This document shows, in pieces, positions 24,330 to 33,235 of a stretch of DNA of 47,391 nt. A program made the translations under genes and the position numbers. The notes under the pieces were generated by a model. The model searched no databases. It worked only from the letters and a program-made list of their open reading frames with translations, and was not told the origin of the DNA. The stretch comes from an uncultured Flavobacteriaceae bacterium (GTDB taxonomy: Bacteria > Bacteroidota > Bacteroidia > Flavobacteriales > Flavobacteriaceae). The stretch is taken from NCBI GenBank assembly GCA_913043275.1, contig CAJWLL010000013.1, forward strand, positions 1 to 47,391, read 5' to 3'. How positions within the stretch are numbered: the stretch's first letter is position 1; each line of letters begins with the position of its first letter.

Positions 24330-25169
24330 ATGCAAAAAATAACAGATTTTTTTAATTATGATATTAAGATGGGTAGTGACATAGTTCTCACTCCCAAGTC
24401 AATGTTGATCATCATTGGCGTTTTTTTCCTCACTTACTTATTCCTTAAAGTCTTTCGTCGTATTGTATTCAAAACCTTGAATACCGATACTAAGCTTAAG
24501 TTTAGAGGGATTTTAACCTTTTTCAACTATTTGGTTTATTTGATCTTTATTTTGATTACGCTTGACAACGTAGGGATTAAAGTAAGTACGATTTTTGCCG
24601 CATCTGCAGCCCTTTTGGTGGGAGTTAGTTTGGCCTTACAAACATTGATTCAAGATGTATTTTCAGGTATTTCCATCCTGGCTGATCAAACCGTTCATGT
24701 AGGTGATGTAATACAAGTTGATGGTCAAGTGGGAAGGGTAGAAAACATAATGTTAAGAACGACTAGAGCAGTCACCCGAGACAATAAGGTATTGATCATT
24801 CCTAATCATAAATTTTTAACCTCAATACTTTACAATTGGACTGAAAATGGGACTTTGACCAAAGAATTCATCCATTTTGGGGTAGCCTATAATACTAATA
24901 TTAAATTATTAAAGAATACGCTCATAGAAATTACCAATACCCACCCGAAGGTTCTGAAAAAACCCGAACCTTTCTTGCTTTTCGAGGACTTTGGTGACAG
25001 TGCTTTAATGTTTAAACTTTTCTTTTCCATCAACAAAAGTTTTGAGGCCAATCTTGTTAAAAGCGATCTCAGGTTTAAAATTTTTGAAAAACTGAAGTCA
25101 ATCAATATTGAAATACCATTTCCTCAAAGGGTTGTTACCCTTAAAAATAATACCTCCGAGACCAAATGA
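24330..25169 (+). CDS. Small-conductance mechanosensitive channel, MscS family
   Basis: A 279-residue inner-membrane channel that opens under tension after osmotic downshock. Three hydrophobic helices occupy residues 20-110; the third, pore-lining one contains the Ala/Gly-rich ASAALLVGVSLALQTLIQD. It continues into the MscS beta domain (SGISILADQTVHVGDVIQVD, then GRVENIMLRTTRAVTRDNKV) and a C-terminal alpha/beta part. Length matches E. coli MscS (286). Its stop overlaps the start of the response regulator gene by ATGA, so the two are translationally coupled. Confidence 0.92.
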   Translation: MQKITDFFNYDIKMGSDIVLTPKSMLIIIGVFFLTYLFLKVFRRIVFKTLNTDTKLKFRGILTFFNYLVYLIFILITLDNVGIKVSTIFAASAALLVGVSLALQTLIQDVFSGISILADQTVHVGDVIQVDGQVGRVENIMLRTTRAVTRDNKVLIIPNHKFLTSILYNWTENGTLTKEFIHFGVAYNTNIKLLKNTLIEITNTHPKVLKKPEPFLLFEDFGDSALMFKLFFSINKSFEANLVKSDLRFKIFEKLKSINIEIPFPQRVVTLKNNTSETK

Positions 25170-26338
25170 AAAAAATCTTATTGATTGAGGACGAAGAACC
25201 CATCAGAAGGGTGCTGATTCGTATCTTAGAAGAAGAAAACAAGGACTATGAGATTACGCAATGTGAAGATGGTAAATTAGGTCTAAACTCACTTAAAAAG
25301 GAGAATTTTGACTTGGTTTTGTGTGATATCAAAATGCCGAAGATGGACGGTATAGAGGTTTTGCAAAAAGCCAGAGAAAACAGTATCAATGTTCCTTTTA
25401 TTATGTTGACCGGTCATGGGAATGTTTCTACTGCAGTAGAAGCAATGAAATTAGGAGCCCATGATTTTATTTCTAAACCACCAGATTTAAATCGATTGCT
25501 AACGGCAGTTAGAAATGCATTGCAAATAAAAAATTTGGTTTTAGAGAATAAAAACCTAAAGAAACAGATTGAAAAAAAGCACTTAATTATTGGGGCTTCA
25601 GATCAGATAAATGAAATTCATAATTTGATTGAAAAGGTGGCCCCTACAGATGCTAGGGTTCTGATTACTGGGGAAAACGGTACAGGTAAAGAATTGGTAG
25701 CTCATCATTTGCATCAAAAAAGCAATCGATCGGGATCCCCTTTTGTGGAAGTTAATTGTGCTGCGATCCCTTCTGAATTGATTGAAAGCGAACTCTTTGG
25801 TCATATTAAAGGAGCTTTTACTTCGGCCATCAAAGATCGTCCAGGAAAATTTGAAATTGCCAGTGGTGGTACGCTCTTTTTAGATGAAGTGGCTGACATG
25901 AGTCTTGCAGCTCAAGCCAAGGTTTTGAGAGCTCTTCAAGAGAATAGAATTCAGAGGGTCGGGGGTGAAAAAGACATAAAAGTAGATGTTCGAGTTATTG
26001 CTGCTACTAACAAAAAATTGATAAGGGAAATTGAGGAAGGAAAATTCAGGGAAGATCTATATCATCGTTTGGCTGTTATCCTCATTAAAGTCCCCCCTCT
26101 TAAAGAAAGAAAAAATGACATACCGCTTTTAGTGGATTATTTTACCGAAAACCTAATATCCGAGCAGGGGTTAGATCCGAAAACCTTTTCCAAAAGTGCC
26201 ATTGATAGATTGATGTATTACCCTTGGACTGGAAATATACGTGAGCTTAAAAATGTCATTGAAAGATTAATGATTCTTGGATCGAATCCAGTTTCGGCCG
26301 AAGATATTGAGCAATTTGCCGCTAAACCCAAACTTTAA
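25166..26338 (+). CDS. NtrC-type response regulator, receiver plus AAA+, no DNA-binding domain
   Basis: A 390-residue two-domain regulator. The receiver (1-120) has acidic Glu8/Asp9, phospho-acceptor Asp54 (LCDIKMP) and Lys104. The AAA+ domain (about 140-370) has Walker A GENGTGKE at 169-176, Walker B TLFLDE at 236-241 and an arginine-rich EDLYHR block near 296. The sigma-54-contacting loop reads GAFTSA (216-221), not GAFTGA. The protein ends just after the lid and lacks the Fis-type helix-turn-helix. Such a protein could act from solution or not use sigma-54 at all. No histidine kinase gene is nearby, so it is an orphan regulator, coupled to mscS and followed directly by a peptidase gene. 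Confidence 0.9.
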   Translation: MKKILLIEDEEPIRRVLIRILEEENKDYEITQCEDGKLGLNSLKKENFDLVLCDIKMPKMDGIEVLQKARENSINVPFIMLTGHGNVSTAVEAMKLGAHDFISKPPDLNRLLTAVRNALQIKNLVLENKNLKKQIEKKHLIIGASDQINEIHNLIEKVAPTDARVLITGENGTGKELVAHHLHQKSNRSGSPFVEVNCAAIPSELIESELFGHIKGAFTSAIKDRPGKFEIASGGTLFLDEVADMSLAAQAKVLRALQENRIQRVGGEKDIKVDVRVIAATNKKLIREIEEGKFREDLYHRLAVILIKVPPLKERKNDIPLLVDYFTENLISEQGLDPKTFSKSAIDRLMYYPWTGNIRELKNVIERLMILGSNPVSAEDIEQFAAKPKL

Positions 26339-26341
26339 TTG

Positions 26342-27724
26342 ATGATAAGAAAATCATTACTATTCTTTTTGATTAGCAGTCTTTCTTTAAACGCTCAAAA
26401 GGAAAATGGCTTGAACAAGCAAATCAATAAGATTTACCTTGAGGCACTGACCCAAGGAAAAAGTTATGATTGGTTAGATCACCTCACTAATCAAATAGGC
26501 GGTCGTTTGTCTGGTTCCCTAAATTTGAAGCGGGCTATAAAGTGGGCTAAAGAGGAACTCGAAGCACTACCATTGGATTCTGTTTGGTTGCAATCTGTTA
26601 TGGTTCCTAAATGGGTTAGGGGTACTTTTGAGTATGCCAATATTGAATCCAGTCCAGGAAATACAATTAATGTGAACATTTGTGCTTTGGGAGGTTCAAT
26701 TGCCACACCCTCTGTGGGAATTAGAGCAAATGTGGTCGAAGTGAAACACATTGATGATTTGATTAAATTGGGCAAAGAAAAAATTAAAGACAAGATTGTT
26801 TTTTTTAATCGCCCCATGCAGGCAGAACTTGTCAATACCTTTGAAGCCTATGCTGGTGGAGTAGATCAGAGATACAGCGGTGCTGCAGAAGCAGCCAAAT
26901 ATGGCGCAGTAGCAGTAATTGTTCGTTCTTTAAATTTTCGTTTGGACGATTATCCTCACACGGGAGTAATGAGTTATGGGGATTTACCCATAAAAAAAAG
27001 AATTCCTGCTGCTGCGATAAGTACTAATCATGCAGAATTACTAAGTTCTATGATTGCCTTGAACCCCAAACTGAGATTTTTTATCAAGCAAAATTGCAAG
27101 AATTATCCGGATGTTATATCTCACAACGTTATAGCCCAAATCAAAGGCGAAGTATCACCAGAGAAAATTATTTTGGTTGGAGCCCACATAGATTCATGGG
27201 ACTTGGGAGATGGTGCACACGATGATGGGGCTGGGGTGGTTCAGTCTATGGAAGTACTGCGATTGATGAGTCTGAAGGATTTTCAACCAAAAAACACGAT
27301 TCGTGTAGTATTATTTGCCAATGAAGAAAATGGATTGAAAGGCGCCAATACCTATAGTAAAAGCGTTAAAAAGGATAAAGAGCAACACCTCTTAGCAATA
27401 GAGTCCGATACCGGAGGTTTTACCCCAAGGGGATTTAGTTTTGACACAAAAGAGAAATACTTGAATAAAATTTTGTCATGGAAACCTTATTTTGAACCCT
27501 ATTTAATTCATTTATTTGAAAGGAATGGAAGTGGGGCAGATGTCAACTTACTTAAGGGTGATGCAATGGTTTTGGCGGGTTTGAAAACCGATTCTCAAAG
27601 GTATTTCATTCATCATCATTCTGAGATGGACACTTTTGACCAAATCAATAAGAGAGAATTGGAGTTAGGAGCTGCCACTATGGCTACTTTGGTTTACCTC
27701 ACAGATCAATTAGGTCTTGAATAA
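26342..27724 (+). CDS. Secreted M28-family zinc aminopeptidase
   Basis: A 460-residue exported metallopeptidase with a signal peptide MIRKSLLFFLISSLSLNAQ. A TTG lies directly before the ATG; the ATG at 26342 is preferred. A PA-type domain (about 110-250) is followed by the M28 catalytic domain, which shows the two-zinc ligand series: His/Asp in GAHIDSWDLGDGAHDDGAG, Glu pair in LFANEENGLKG, Asp in ESDTGGFTPRG and His in HHHSEMDTFD. It likely removes amino acids from peptides outside the cytoplasm. The gene begins 3 bases after the stop of the response regulator, so expression is probably joint. Confidence 0.9.
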   Translation: MIRKSLLFFLISSLSLNAQKENGLNKQINKIYLEALTQGKSYDWLDHLTNQIGGRLSGSLNLKRAIKWAKEELEALPLDSVWLQSVMVPKWVRGTFEYANIESSPGNTINVNICALGGSIATPSVGIRANVVEVKHIDDLIKLGKEKIKDKIVFFNRPMQAELVNTFEAYAGGVDQRYSGAAEAAKYGAVAVIVRSLNFRLDDYPHTGVMSYGDLPIKKRIPAAAISTNHAELLSSMIALNPKLRFFIKQNCKNYPDVISHNVIAQIKGEVSPEKIILVGAHIDSWDLGDGAHDDGAGVVQSMEVLRLMSLKDFQPKNTIRVVLFANEENGLKGANTYSKSVKKDKEQHLLAIESDTGGFTPRGFSFDTKEKYLNKILSWKPYFEPYLIHLFERNGSGADVNLLKGDAMVLAGLKTDSQRYFIHHHSEMDTFDQINKRELELGAATMATLVYLTDQLGLE

Positions 27725-27729
27725 GAATC

Positions 27730-27745
27730 TTTATTTATTTATTTA
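27730..27745. repeat. TTTA tetranucleotide repeat, four units, before the MATE gene
   Basis: Four perfect TTTA units end 6 bases before the MATE start codon, in the ribosome-binding region. Simple repeats there can change expression by slippage, but four units is short. Confidence 0.5.
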
Positions 27746-27751
27746 TTATTA

Positions 27752-29119
27752 ATGAACCTCAGTATTTATACTAGAGAATTTGGCACTAACCTTAAATTAG
27801 CCTATCCCGTAATAGTGGGTATGCTGGGGCATACTGTGGTTCAGCTAATTGACAATATCATGGTAGGTCAATTGGGAACAGCTGAATTGGCCTCCGTTTC
27901 TTTGGGTAATAGTTTTGTTTTTGTAGCCATGTCTTTGGGAATAGGATTCTCTACTGCCATTACCCCCATAATAGCGGAGTCTTTTGGTGCAAAAAACCAC
28001 AATAAGGTAAGGTATGTTTTTGTACACGGTTTGATCTTGTGTTTTGGGTTGGGTCTGGTTTTGGCCTTGATGGCGCTATGTGCACAACCGTTATTGTCTC
28101 AAATGGGACAACCAGAGGAAGTGGTTGCCTTGGCCAAGCCTTACCTTTTTTGGGTGTCTTTGTCACTAGTGCCTTTGGTTGGTTTTCAAGGGCTCAGACA
28201 GTTTGCAGAGGGCTTATTTCAGACCCGTTTAGCCATGTATGCTACTTTAATGGGTAATGTAATTAACGTTCTGTTGAATTATCTTTTGATTTTTGGACTT
28301 TACGGCTTTCCCGAGTTAGGCGTAGAGGGTGCAGCACTGGGAACAGTGTTCTCCCGCTGTGCAATGGTTTTGTTTATGGTGATCAATGTGAGGAATAAAA
28401 AGAGTTTTAAAAGATACAATCGCAAACTTTTTAGAGTAAGGCTTCAAAAATCAATTTTTAAAAGAATTATCTCTTTGGGATTTCCCTCCGCTTTGCAAAT
28501 GTTTTTTGAGATCACTTTTTTTACCTCCGCCATTTGGATGTCTGGACTGCTTGGGAAAGATCCCCAAGCTGCTAATCAGATAGCACTCAATTTGACTTCA
28601 ATGACTTATATGGTTGCCTTAGGCTTGGGGGTAACAGCTATGATAAGGGTAGGAAACGAAAAGGGACGTCAAAATTTTATTGCTTTGAGAAGGGTAGCGA
28701 TGTCTAACTTTTTACTCGTTTTTCTTATGAGCTCGCTTTTTTGTTTGTTCTTTATCGTTACCCATGACTCACTACCTTGGTTTTACCTCGACGGTAATGC
28801 ACCTGAGATAACTTCCGATATTTATATGGTGGTTGAAATTGCTTCGAATTTAATCCTAATCGCGGCTTTTTTTCAAATAGCTGATGGGCTTCAAGCTGTT
28901 GTTTTGGGTGCTTTGAGGGGAATTCAGGATGTGATTGTCCCGGCCTTTCTGATCTTTATTTCTTATGGAGCCCTAGGTTTTCCCCTTTCTTATTATTTGG
29001 GACTAAAAACCGAGTGGGCCACTTCCGGAATTTGGATGGGCCTTTTGACGGGATTAACACTTTCTGCACTGTTGTTGATTATCAGATTTCAGTATCTTTC
29101 GCAAAAATTAGATTCCTAA
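27752..29119 (+). CDS. MATE-family multidrug/sodium antiporter
   Basis: A 455-residue inner-membrane exporter of the NorM-like MATE group with about twelve helices in two similar halves. The first half contains the block AYPVIVGMLGHTVVQLIDNIMVGQLG, with the family-conserved Asp at the DNIMVG turn, and GIGFSTAITPIIAESFGA; the second half has GFPSALQMFFEIT and NQIALNLTSMTYMVALGLG. MATE proteins exchange cationic drugs or metabolites for sodium or protons. The C-terminal loop PVFLIF-like segment and length are normal. The gene follows the peptidase by 27 bases and precedes a 74-residue acidic protein gene by 13. Confidence 0.92.
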   Translation: MNLSIYTREFGTNLKLAYPVIVGMLGHTVVQLIDNIMVGQLGTAELASVSLGNSFVFVAMSLGIGFSTAITPIIAESFGAKNHNKVRYVFVHGLILCFGLGLVLALMALCAQPLLSQMGQPEEVVALAKPYLFWVSLSLVPLVGFQGLRQFAEGLFQTRLAMYATLMGNVINVLLNYLLIFGLYGFPELGVEGAALGTVFSRCAMVLFMVINVRNKKSFKRYNRKLFRVRLQKSIFKRIISLGFPSALQMFFEITFFTSAIWMSGLLGKDPQAANQIALNLTSMTYMVALGLGVTAMIRVGNEKGRQNFIALRRVAMSNFLLVFLMSSLFCLFFIVTHDSLPWFYLDGNAPEITSDIYMVVEIASNLILIAAFFQIADGLQAVVLGALRGIQDVIVPAFLIFISYGALGFPLSYYLGLKTEWATSGIWMGLLTGLTLSALLLIIRFQYLSQKLDS

Positions 29120-29132
29120 TTCGACATTTAAA

Positions 29133-29357
29133 ATGAATTTACCAAAGTTTTTGATTGCAGACAGTTCAGTTTTGGAAGACGAAATTTTTGTAGCTCATAC
29201 AGAGTATCCTCGTTTTTTTCTTAATGTTGCCAATGACGAGATTTACTGGATGGAGGATTTTGAAAAGGAGGACAGGGATGAATTGGAATCCCAGACTGCC
29301 CAACTTATTGAGCAGGCATTGGACTTTTACGATAATGAAATGGAAAATTTGGATTAG
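29133..29357 (+). CDS. Small acidic conserved protein, unknown function
   Basis: A 74-residue soluble protein, rich in Asp and Glu (for example MEDFEKEDRDELESQ), with a beta-strand-like N-terminal half (FFLNVANDEIYWME) and a helical C-terminal half (AQLIEQALDFYDNEME). No catalytic motif is visible. From memory similar short proteins are common as hypothetical genes in Flavobacteriia. It lies between the MATE and PAP2 genes, 3 bases before the PAP2 start, so it is likely part of one operon. Confidence 0.75.
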   Translation: MNLPKFLIADSSVLEDEIFVAHTEYPRFFLNVANDEIYWMEDFEKEDRDELESQTAQLIEQALDFYDNEMENLD

Positions 29358-29360
29358 CCC

Positions 29361-29927
29361 GTGGACGAAATCATTGTCTTAGATCAGCAATTATTTCTTT
29401 TTCTCAATCAAATGGGATCCAAGACCTTTGATGATTTTTGGATGCTGATTACGCACAAGGCGACTAATATTTCCCTTTATTTGTTTTTGGCCTTTTTTTA
29501 CCTTAAGCAAACCCGTTTAAAATATTTTTTAATGCTACTATTATTTGTTCTTATTCTGATCCTTTTAACGGATCAGGCAACCAATTTTTTTAAAAATGGT
29601 TTTGAGCGTTTTAGACCATGTCATGAGCCTGCGCTTGAAGATAGAGTAAGGTTGGTTAAATCTACTTGTGGAGGATTGTACGGATACTTTTCAGGCCACG
29701 CTTCCAATTCTTTTGCCTTAGCAGTTTTCTTTTCATGTATTTTTTGGGTCAAATATAGCAGACTGCCTTTTTTGTTGTTGATTGTTGCTTCTTTGGTGGC
29801 TTACAGTCGAATCTACATAGGGGTACATTATCCTCTGGATGTTCTTTCGGGTATAATATTTGGTTCTTTGCTAGGTTTAATGTTTTATCGCATATGGCGA
29901 AAGATTAATGGTGAAGTTTTGTCATAA
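29361..29927 (+). CDS. PAP2-family membrane phosphatase, GTG start
   Basis: A 188-residue integral membrane phosphatase with five or six helices. The three phosphatase motifs are in place: K-x6-RP in KNGFERFRP near 73-81, SGH in YFSGHASNS near 108-116, and SR-x5-H-x3-D in SRIYIGVHYPLD near 147-158. Family members remove phosphate from lipids such as undecaprenyl pyrophosphate, phosphatidic acid or lipid A. Which of these applies is not clear. The start is GTG at 29361, 3 bases after the previous stop, with no ATG near. It ends 2 bases before the convergent msrA gene. Confidence 0.88.
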   Translation: MDEIIVLDQQLFLFLNQMGSKTFDDFWMLITHKATNISLYLFLAFFYLKQTRLKYFLMLLLFVLILILLTDQATNFFKNGFERFRPCHEPALEDRVRLVKSTCGGLYGYFSGHASNSFALAVFFSCIFWVKYSRLPFLLLIVASLVAYSRIYIGVHYPLDVLSGIIFGSLLGLMFYRIWRKINGEVLS

Positions 29928-29929
29928 AA

Positions 29930-30586
29930 TCAATGCTGATCTTTTTTAATTAATTTAGAGGATATGGCTTTGAATTTATTGAGCCTAGGCTTGGAAACAT
30001 TTAATATATAAAGGTCATTGGGATTATTTTTCTCATAGTCTTGATGATAGTTCTCGGCATAATAAAACTTTGATAGCTGTTTGACTTCCGTTACGATTTT
30101 TTTCTGATAGACTTTTGCTTTTGTCAGTTTAGAGATATAATCCTCGATTATTTTTTTTTCATACTCGTTTTGATAAAAGGCTACGGATCGGTACTGCGTT
30201 CCTCGGTCAGGACCTTGCTGATTTAGTATTGTGGGGTCGTGAGAATCAAAAAAAACCTTTACCAAGATTTCGAAATTAATTATCTTAGGGTCATAGACTA
30301 CTTCTACCGTCTCCGCATGCCCTGTTTTTCCATTGATTACTTGGTAGTAGGTGGGGTTTTTCTTTTTTCCTCCGGCATATCCCGAAAAAGCCTCTTCAAC
30401 CCCTTTTAAGCTTTCGAAAATAGACTCCACACACCAGAAACATCCAGAAGCAAAGTACGCTTTAGCTTTGTTTTGAAATTTTTCGCTAGGATTCCATAAA
30501 GCCCTCGAGCGATTTTCTGGCTCAGGAGAACCAATTTGGCAACTGTTGATGAATATTAAAGTTAGCAGTACATACATAGATTTCAT
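29930..30586 (-). CDS. msrA: Peptide methionine sulfoxide reductase MsrA, lipoprotein form
   Basis: A 218-residue enzyme that reduces methionine-S-sulfoxide in proteins. The active site GCFWCVE has catalytic Cys49 and Cys52. The remaining blocks, GYAGGKKKNPTYYQV, GHAETVEVVYDP and FDSHDPTILNQQGPDRGTQYRS, are all standard. The N-terminus is a lipoprotein signal with lipobox Cys16 (FINSC), so the enzyme is envelope-anchored, unlike the cytoplasmic E. coli MsrA. It follows the sulfatase gene by 10 bases and is probably in an operon with it. Confidence 0.95.
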   Translation of the reverse strand: MKSMYVLLTLIFINSCQIGSPEPENRSRALWNPSEKFQNKAKAYFASGCFWCVESIFESLKGVEEAFSGYAGGKKKNPTYYQVINGKTGHAETVEVVYDPKIINFEILVKVFFDSHDPTILNQQGPDRGTQYRSVAFYQNEYEKKIIEDYISKLTKAKVYQKKIVTEVKQLSKFYYAENYHQDYEKNNPNDLYILNVSKPRLNKFKAISSKLIKKDQH

Positions 30587-30596
30587 TTTTTTGAGA

Positions 30597-32048
30597 TCAA
30601 TTTATCCTTCCTACTAACCGATTTTCGGTTCCCTCAATATTATAGAGTTTGTCTCCCAATTTTGTACGTATTTCGTCGGAAAGGATTTTTATTTTTTCGA
30701 CTACCTCTGGGTGCTGGACAGCCACGTCATTGGTTTCGCTGATGTCTTGTTTGAGATTATACAATTCAATTTTTTCAACTATATTCATTTCATATTTAAT
30801 AGGGTATCCATCTAGACCCCCTTCTCTACCATTAAGTGATCTGTAGGTGTGAGGGAAATAAAGTTTCCAGTTTTTATATCGAACTCCATGTAACTCATTC
30901 TTTTTGTAATAAAAGAAATAAGCCTCTTGCGGGCTTTGCTTAGCTTTTCCTGTCAATAATTTAAAAACACTTTTACCGTCAATTTTATTTTCGGGTAGTT
31001 CTGCTCCTGTTATTTCTGCAATAGTGGGTAATATATCGATCGCCATCATAGGTGTGTCAATGGTTTTCCCTCCCTTAATTAATTTAGGCAAAGACACAAT
31101 AGTGGGTTCTCTTTGGCCTCCTTCCCATGCGGTACCCTTGCCCTCTCTAAGGGGAAATGCACTGCCTGCATGGTTTCCAAAGTTTAGCCAAGGTCCATTG
31201 TCACTTGTAAAAATGAACAAGGTGTTCTCGTATAGTTGGTGTTCTTTGAGCTTCTTAATTATTTGCCCTACAGACCAATCTATTTCCATGATGACATCTC
31301 CATATAAGCCTTGCTCACTTTTTCCCTTAAACTTTTCAGAGACTGCAATAGGTGTATGAGGCATGGGATGTGGAACATAAAGAAAGAAGGGATTCTCTTT
31401 GTTTCGTTCAATAAAATCTACGGCAGCATAGGTTAGCTCTGTAGTCAACTGTCCTTGGTCTTCCAATGTTCGAATTTCTTTGACCACTTCAAAGTTTTTG
31501 AAGAAAGGAAGTTGAGGATATCTTTTAGCTAGAGGATGATTTGCAGAAACTTGTTTGCCATCATAATCAACAGGCCACATATCATTAGAATAAGGTATTC
31601 CAACAAATTCATCAAATCCATGATTATTGGGTAAAAACTCCGGGTGATGTCCCAGATGCCATTTTCCAAAAATTCCAGTTGTATAACCACGGGTTTTTAG
31701 CATTTCCGCTAAAGTTGTTTCACTTGAGTTTATACCTACTTTAGCTTTTGGGTTTAGAGCTCCGTAAATTCCTATTCGATTAGGATAACAACCTGTTAAA
31801 AGTGCTGCTCGAGAGGCTGAGCAGACAGCTTGAGCAGAATAAAAGCTTGAAAGACGAATTCCTTCTTTTGCAACCTTGTCTAAATTTGGGGTGTAAATAT
31901 TTGGAGATCCAAAACTGCTCAAATCTTGATAGCCTTGATCGTCTGTAAAAACTATAACGATATTGGGTGGGGTACTGTCGGAAGATTTAACCTTGGAATC
32001 ACAAGAATTCATAACCAAAAGAAAAATCACTATATAAATATATTTCAT
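30597..32048 (-). CDS. Lipoprotein S1-family sulfatase (arylsulfatase-like)
   Basis: A 483-residue sulfatase. The metal-binding Asp pair is in VFTDDQGYQD (Asp36, Asp37), and the formylglycine signature is CSASRAALLTG with the modified residue Cys76. Other blocks are GKWHLGHHPEF near 130 and FTSDNGPW near 285. The Cys form needs a sulfatase-maturing enzyme, which is not coded in this window. A lipobox Cys16 (MNSC) predicts envelope anchoring. Flavobacterial S1 sulfatases usually act on sulfated algal polysaccharides, but substrate cannot be read here and there is no SusC/D context. It lies upstream of msrA. Confidence 0.9.
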   Translation of the reverse strand: MKYIYIVIFLLVMNSCDSKVKSSDSTPPNIVIVFTDDQGYQDLSSFGSPNIYTPNLDKVAKEGIRLSSFYSAQAVCSASRAALLTGCYPNRIGIYGALNPKAKVGINSSETTLAEMLKTRGYTTGIFGKWHLGHHPEFLPNNHGFDEFVGIPYSNDMWPVDYDGKQVSANHPLAKRYPQLPFFKNFEVVKEIRTLEDQGQLTTELTYAAVDFIERNKENPFFLYVPHPMPHTPIAVSEKFKGKSEQGLYGDVIMEIDWSVGQIIKKLKEHQLYENTLFIFTSDNGPWLNFGNHAGSAFPLREGKGTAWEGGQREPTIVSLPKLIKGGKTIDTPMMAIDILPTIAEITGAELPENKIDGKSVFKLLTGKAKQSPQEAYFFYYKKNELHGVRYKNWKLYFPHTYRSLNGREGGLDGYPIKYEMNIVEKIELYNLKQDISETNDVAVQHPEVVEKIKILSDEIRTKLGDKLYNIEGTENRLVGRIN

Positions 32049-32092
32049 GTTGTCATTTATTTAAAAATACAAATTTTACTTCACTATCCTTT

Positions 32093-33235
32093 TTATAGTT
32101 GATCCATAAAGGTCATCAAAGACTGTCCAAATAATTTCCAACTGTATTTCTTTCTTGCTTTTTCAAAAGCGGGTTGAAAGTTAGATAATACATTATCATG
32201 GAGCATTTTTTGTAAGTTCTCTGCTATTTTTTCGGGTTTAATTTCAGTAATCATTCCAGTTTGATCCTCTAATATAGGAGTGCTAAGTCCAGGAAGGTCA
32301 GACACCAAGAGTGGGGTTTTGAAATGGTAGGCATAGGAAGTTACTCCACTTTGTGAGGAACTGATGTAGGTTTGAGCAATTACATCTGCGGAACAAAAGA
32401 CTTGGCTCGCTTTTTGGGTGCTGGCATAGTTGAAGTCACAAATGACTCGCTCATTGAGCTTGAGCTTTCGGATGAGTTCGGTATATTTCTCTTGGGGTTC
32501 ATAAGACTCACCCACTATTGCCAAGATCACATTTGAGTGATTCAGTGGGGCTTTAGAAAATGCTTCTATCAGCAAATCCAACCCTTTGTATTTTCTGATT
32601 AAACCAAAAAAAAGAATAATTTTTTTGTCTTGCGGCCATCCCAATACTTTGCGTGCTTTTTTTTGCTCAATCGCATGAGGCAAATTATCTGCTATAGGGT
32701 GAAACCCCTTTAATATGGGTAGGTGAGGATTGTCGTAGGAGATTTGATCTCCAATAGCTGCCGAAAGGGTAGTAAAACCATCCATTTGACTTGAAAATAG
32801 TTGGGTTAGGGTTTTGTCACAAAACTTTGTTTCATGTGGGATCCAATTGTCAACAAGGCCTATTTTTTTTATGGTTTTATTGATTCCTCGGGCAATTCCA
32901 TACCAACATGGGGAAAGAAAAGGAGTCCAGTACCTAAAAATGACATAATCGGGTTTAATCTGGTTGATCGATCGGGCAACTTTATACCAATTAAAAGGAT
33001 TGAAACTGTGAATTTTTCTTTTGCTATTGAGTTGATCTGGGGCCTTATCTTCAGTGAACTGTGTTTTGCCGGGGAAAAGTAATCTGGGGTATTGGATAGT
33101 GAAGGTGAATAATGTTACTTCATGCCCTAGTGCATCTAAATTTTGTGCCAAATAATTTTGTGTATTGGCAATGCCACCGCGAAAAGGATGAGCAGGACCT
33201 AAAAGCAATACTTTTTTCTTATCCTTCATTCTCAA
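32093..33235 (-). CDS. Glycosyltransferase, GT4-like (GT-B fold)
   Basis: A 380-residue soluble glycosyltransferase with the two-domain GT-B layout. The N-terminal block LLLGPAHPFRGGIANTQNYLA is the acceptor side; the C-terminal half from about 195 has LFFGLIRKYKGLDLLIEAF, the donor-side motif of GT4-type enzymes, and the block YISSSQSGVTSYAYHFKTP in place of the usual E-x7-E. Its ATG overlaps the stop of the desaturase-family gene by four bases. It probably adds a sugar to a lipid or envelope polymer. Confidence 0.82.
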   Translation of the reverse strand: MRMKDKKKVLLLGPAHPFRGGIANTQNYLAQNLDALGHEVTLFTFTIQYPRLLFPGKTQFTEDKAPDQLNSKRKIHSFNPFNWYKVARSINQIKPDYVIFRYWTPFLSPCWYGIARGINKTIKKIGLVDNWIPHETKFCDKTLTQLFSSQMDGFTTLSAAIGDQISYDNPHLPILKGFHPIADNLPHAIEQKKARKVLGWPQDKKIILFFGLIRKYKGLDLLIEAFSKAPLNHSNVILAIVGESYEPQEKYTELIRKLKLNERVICDFNYASTQKASQVFCSADVIAQTYISSSQSGVTSYAYHFKTPLLVSDLPGLSTPILEDQTGMITEIKPEKIAENLQKMLHDNVLSNFQPAFEKARKKYSWKLFGQSLMTFMDQL

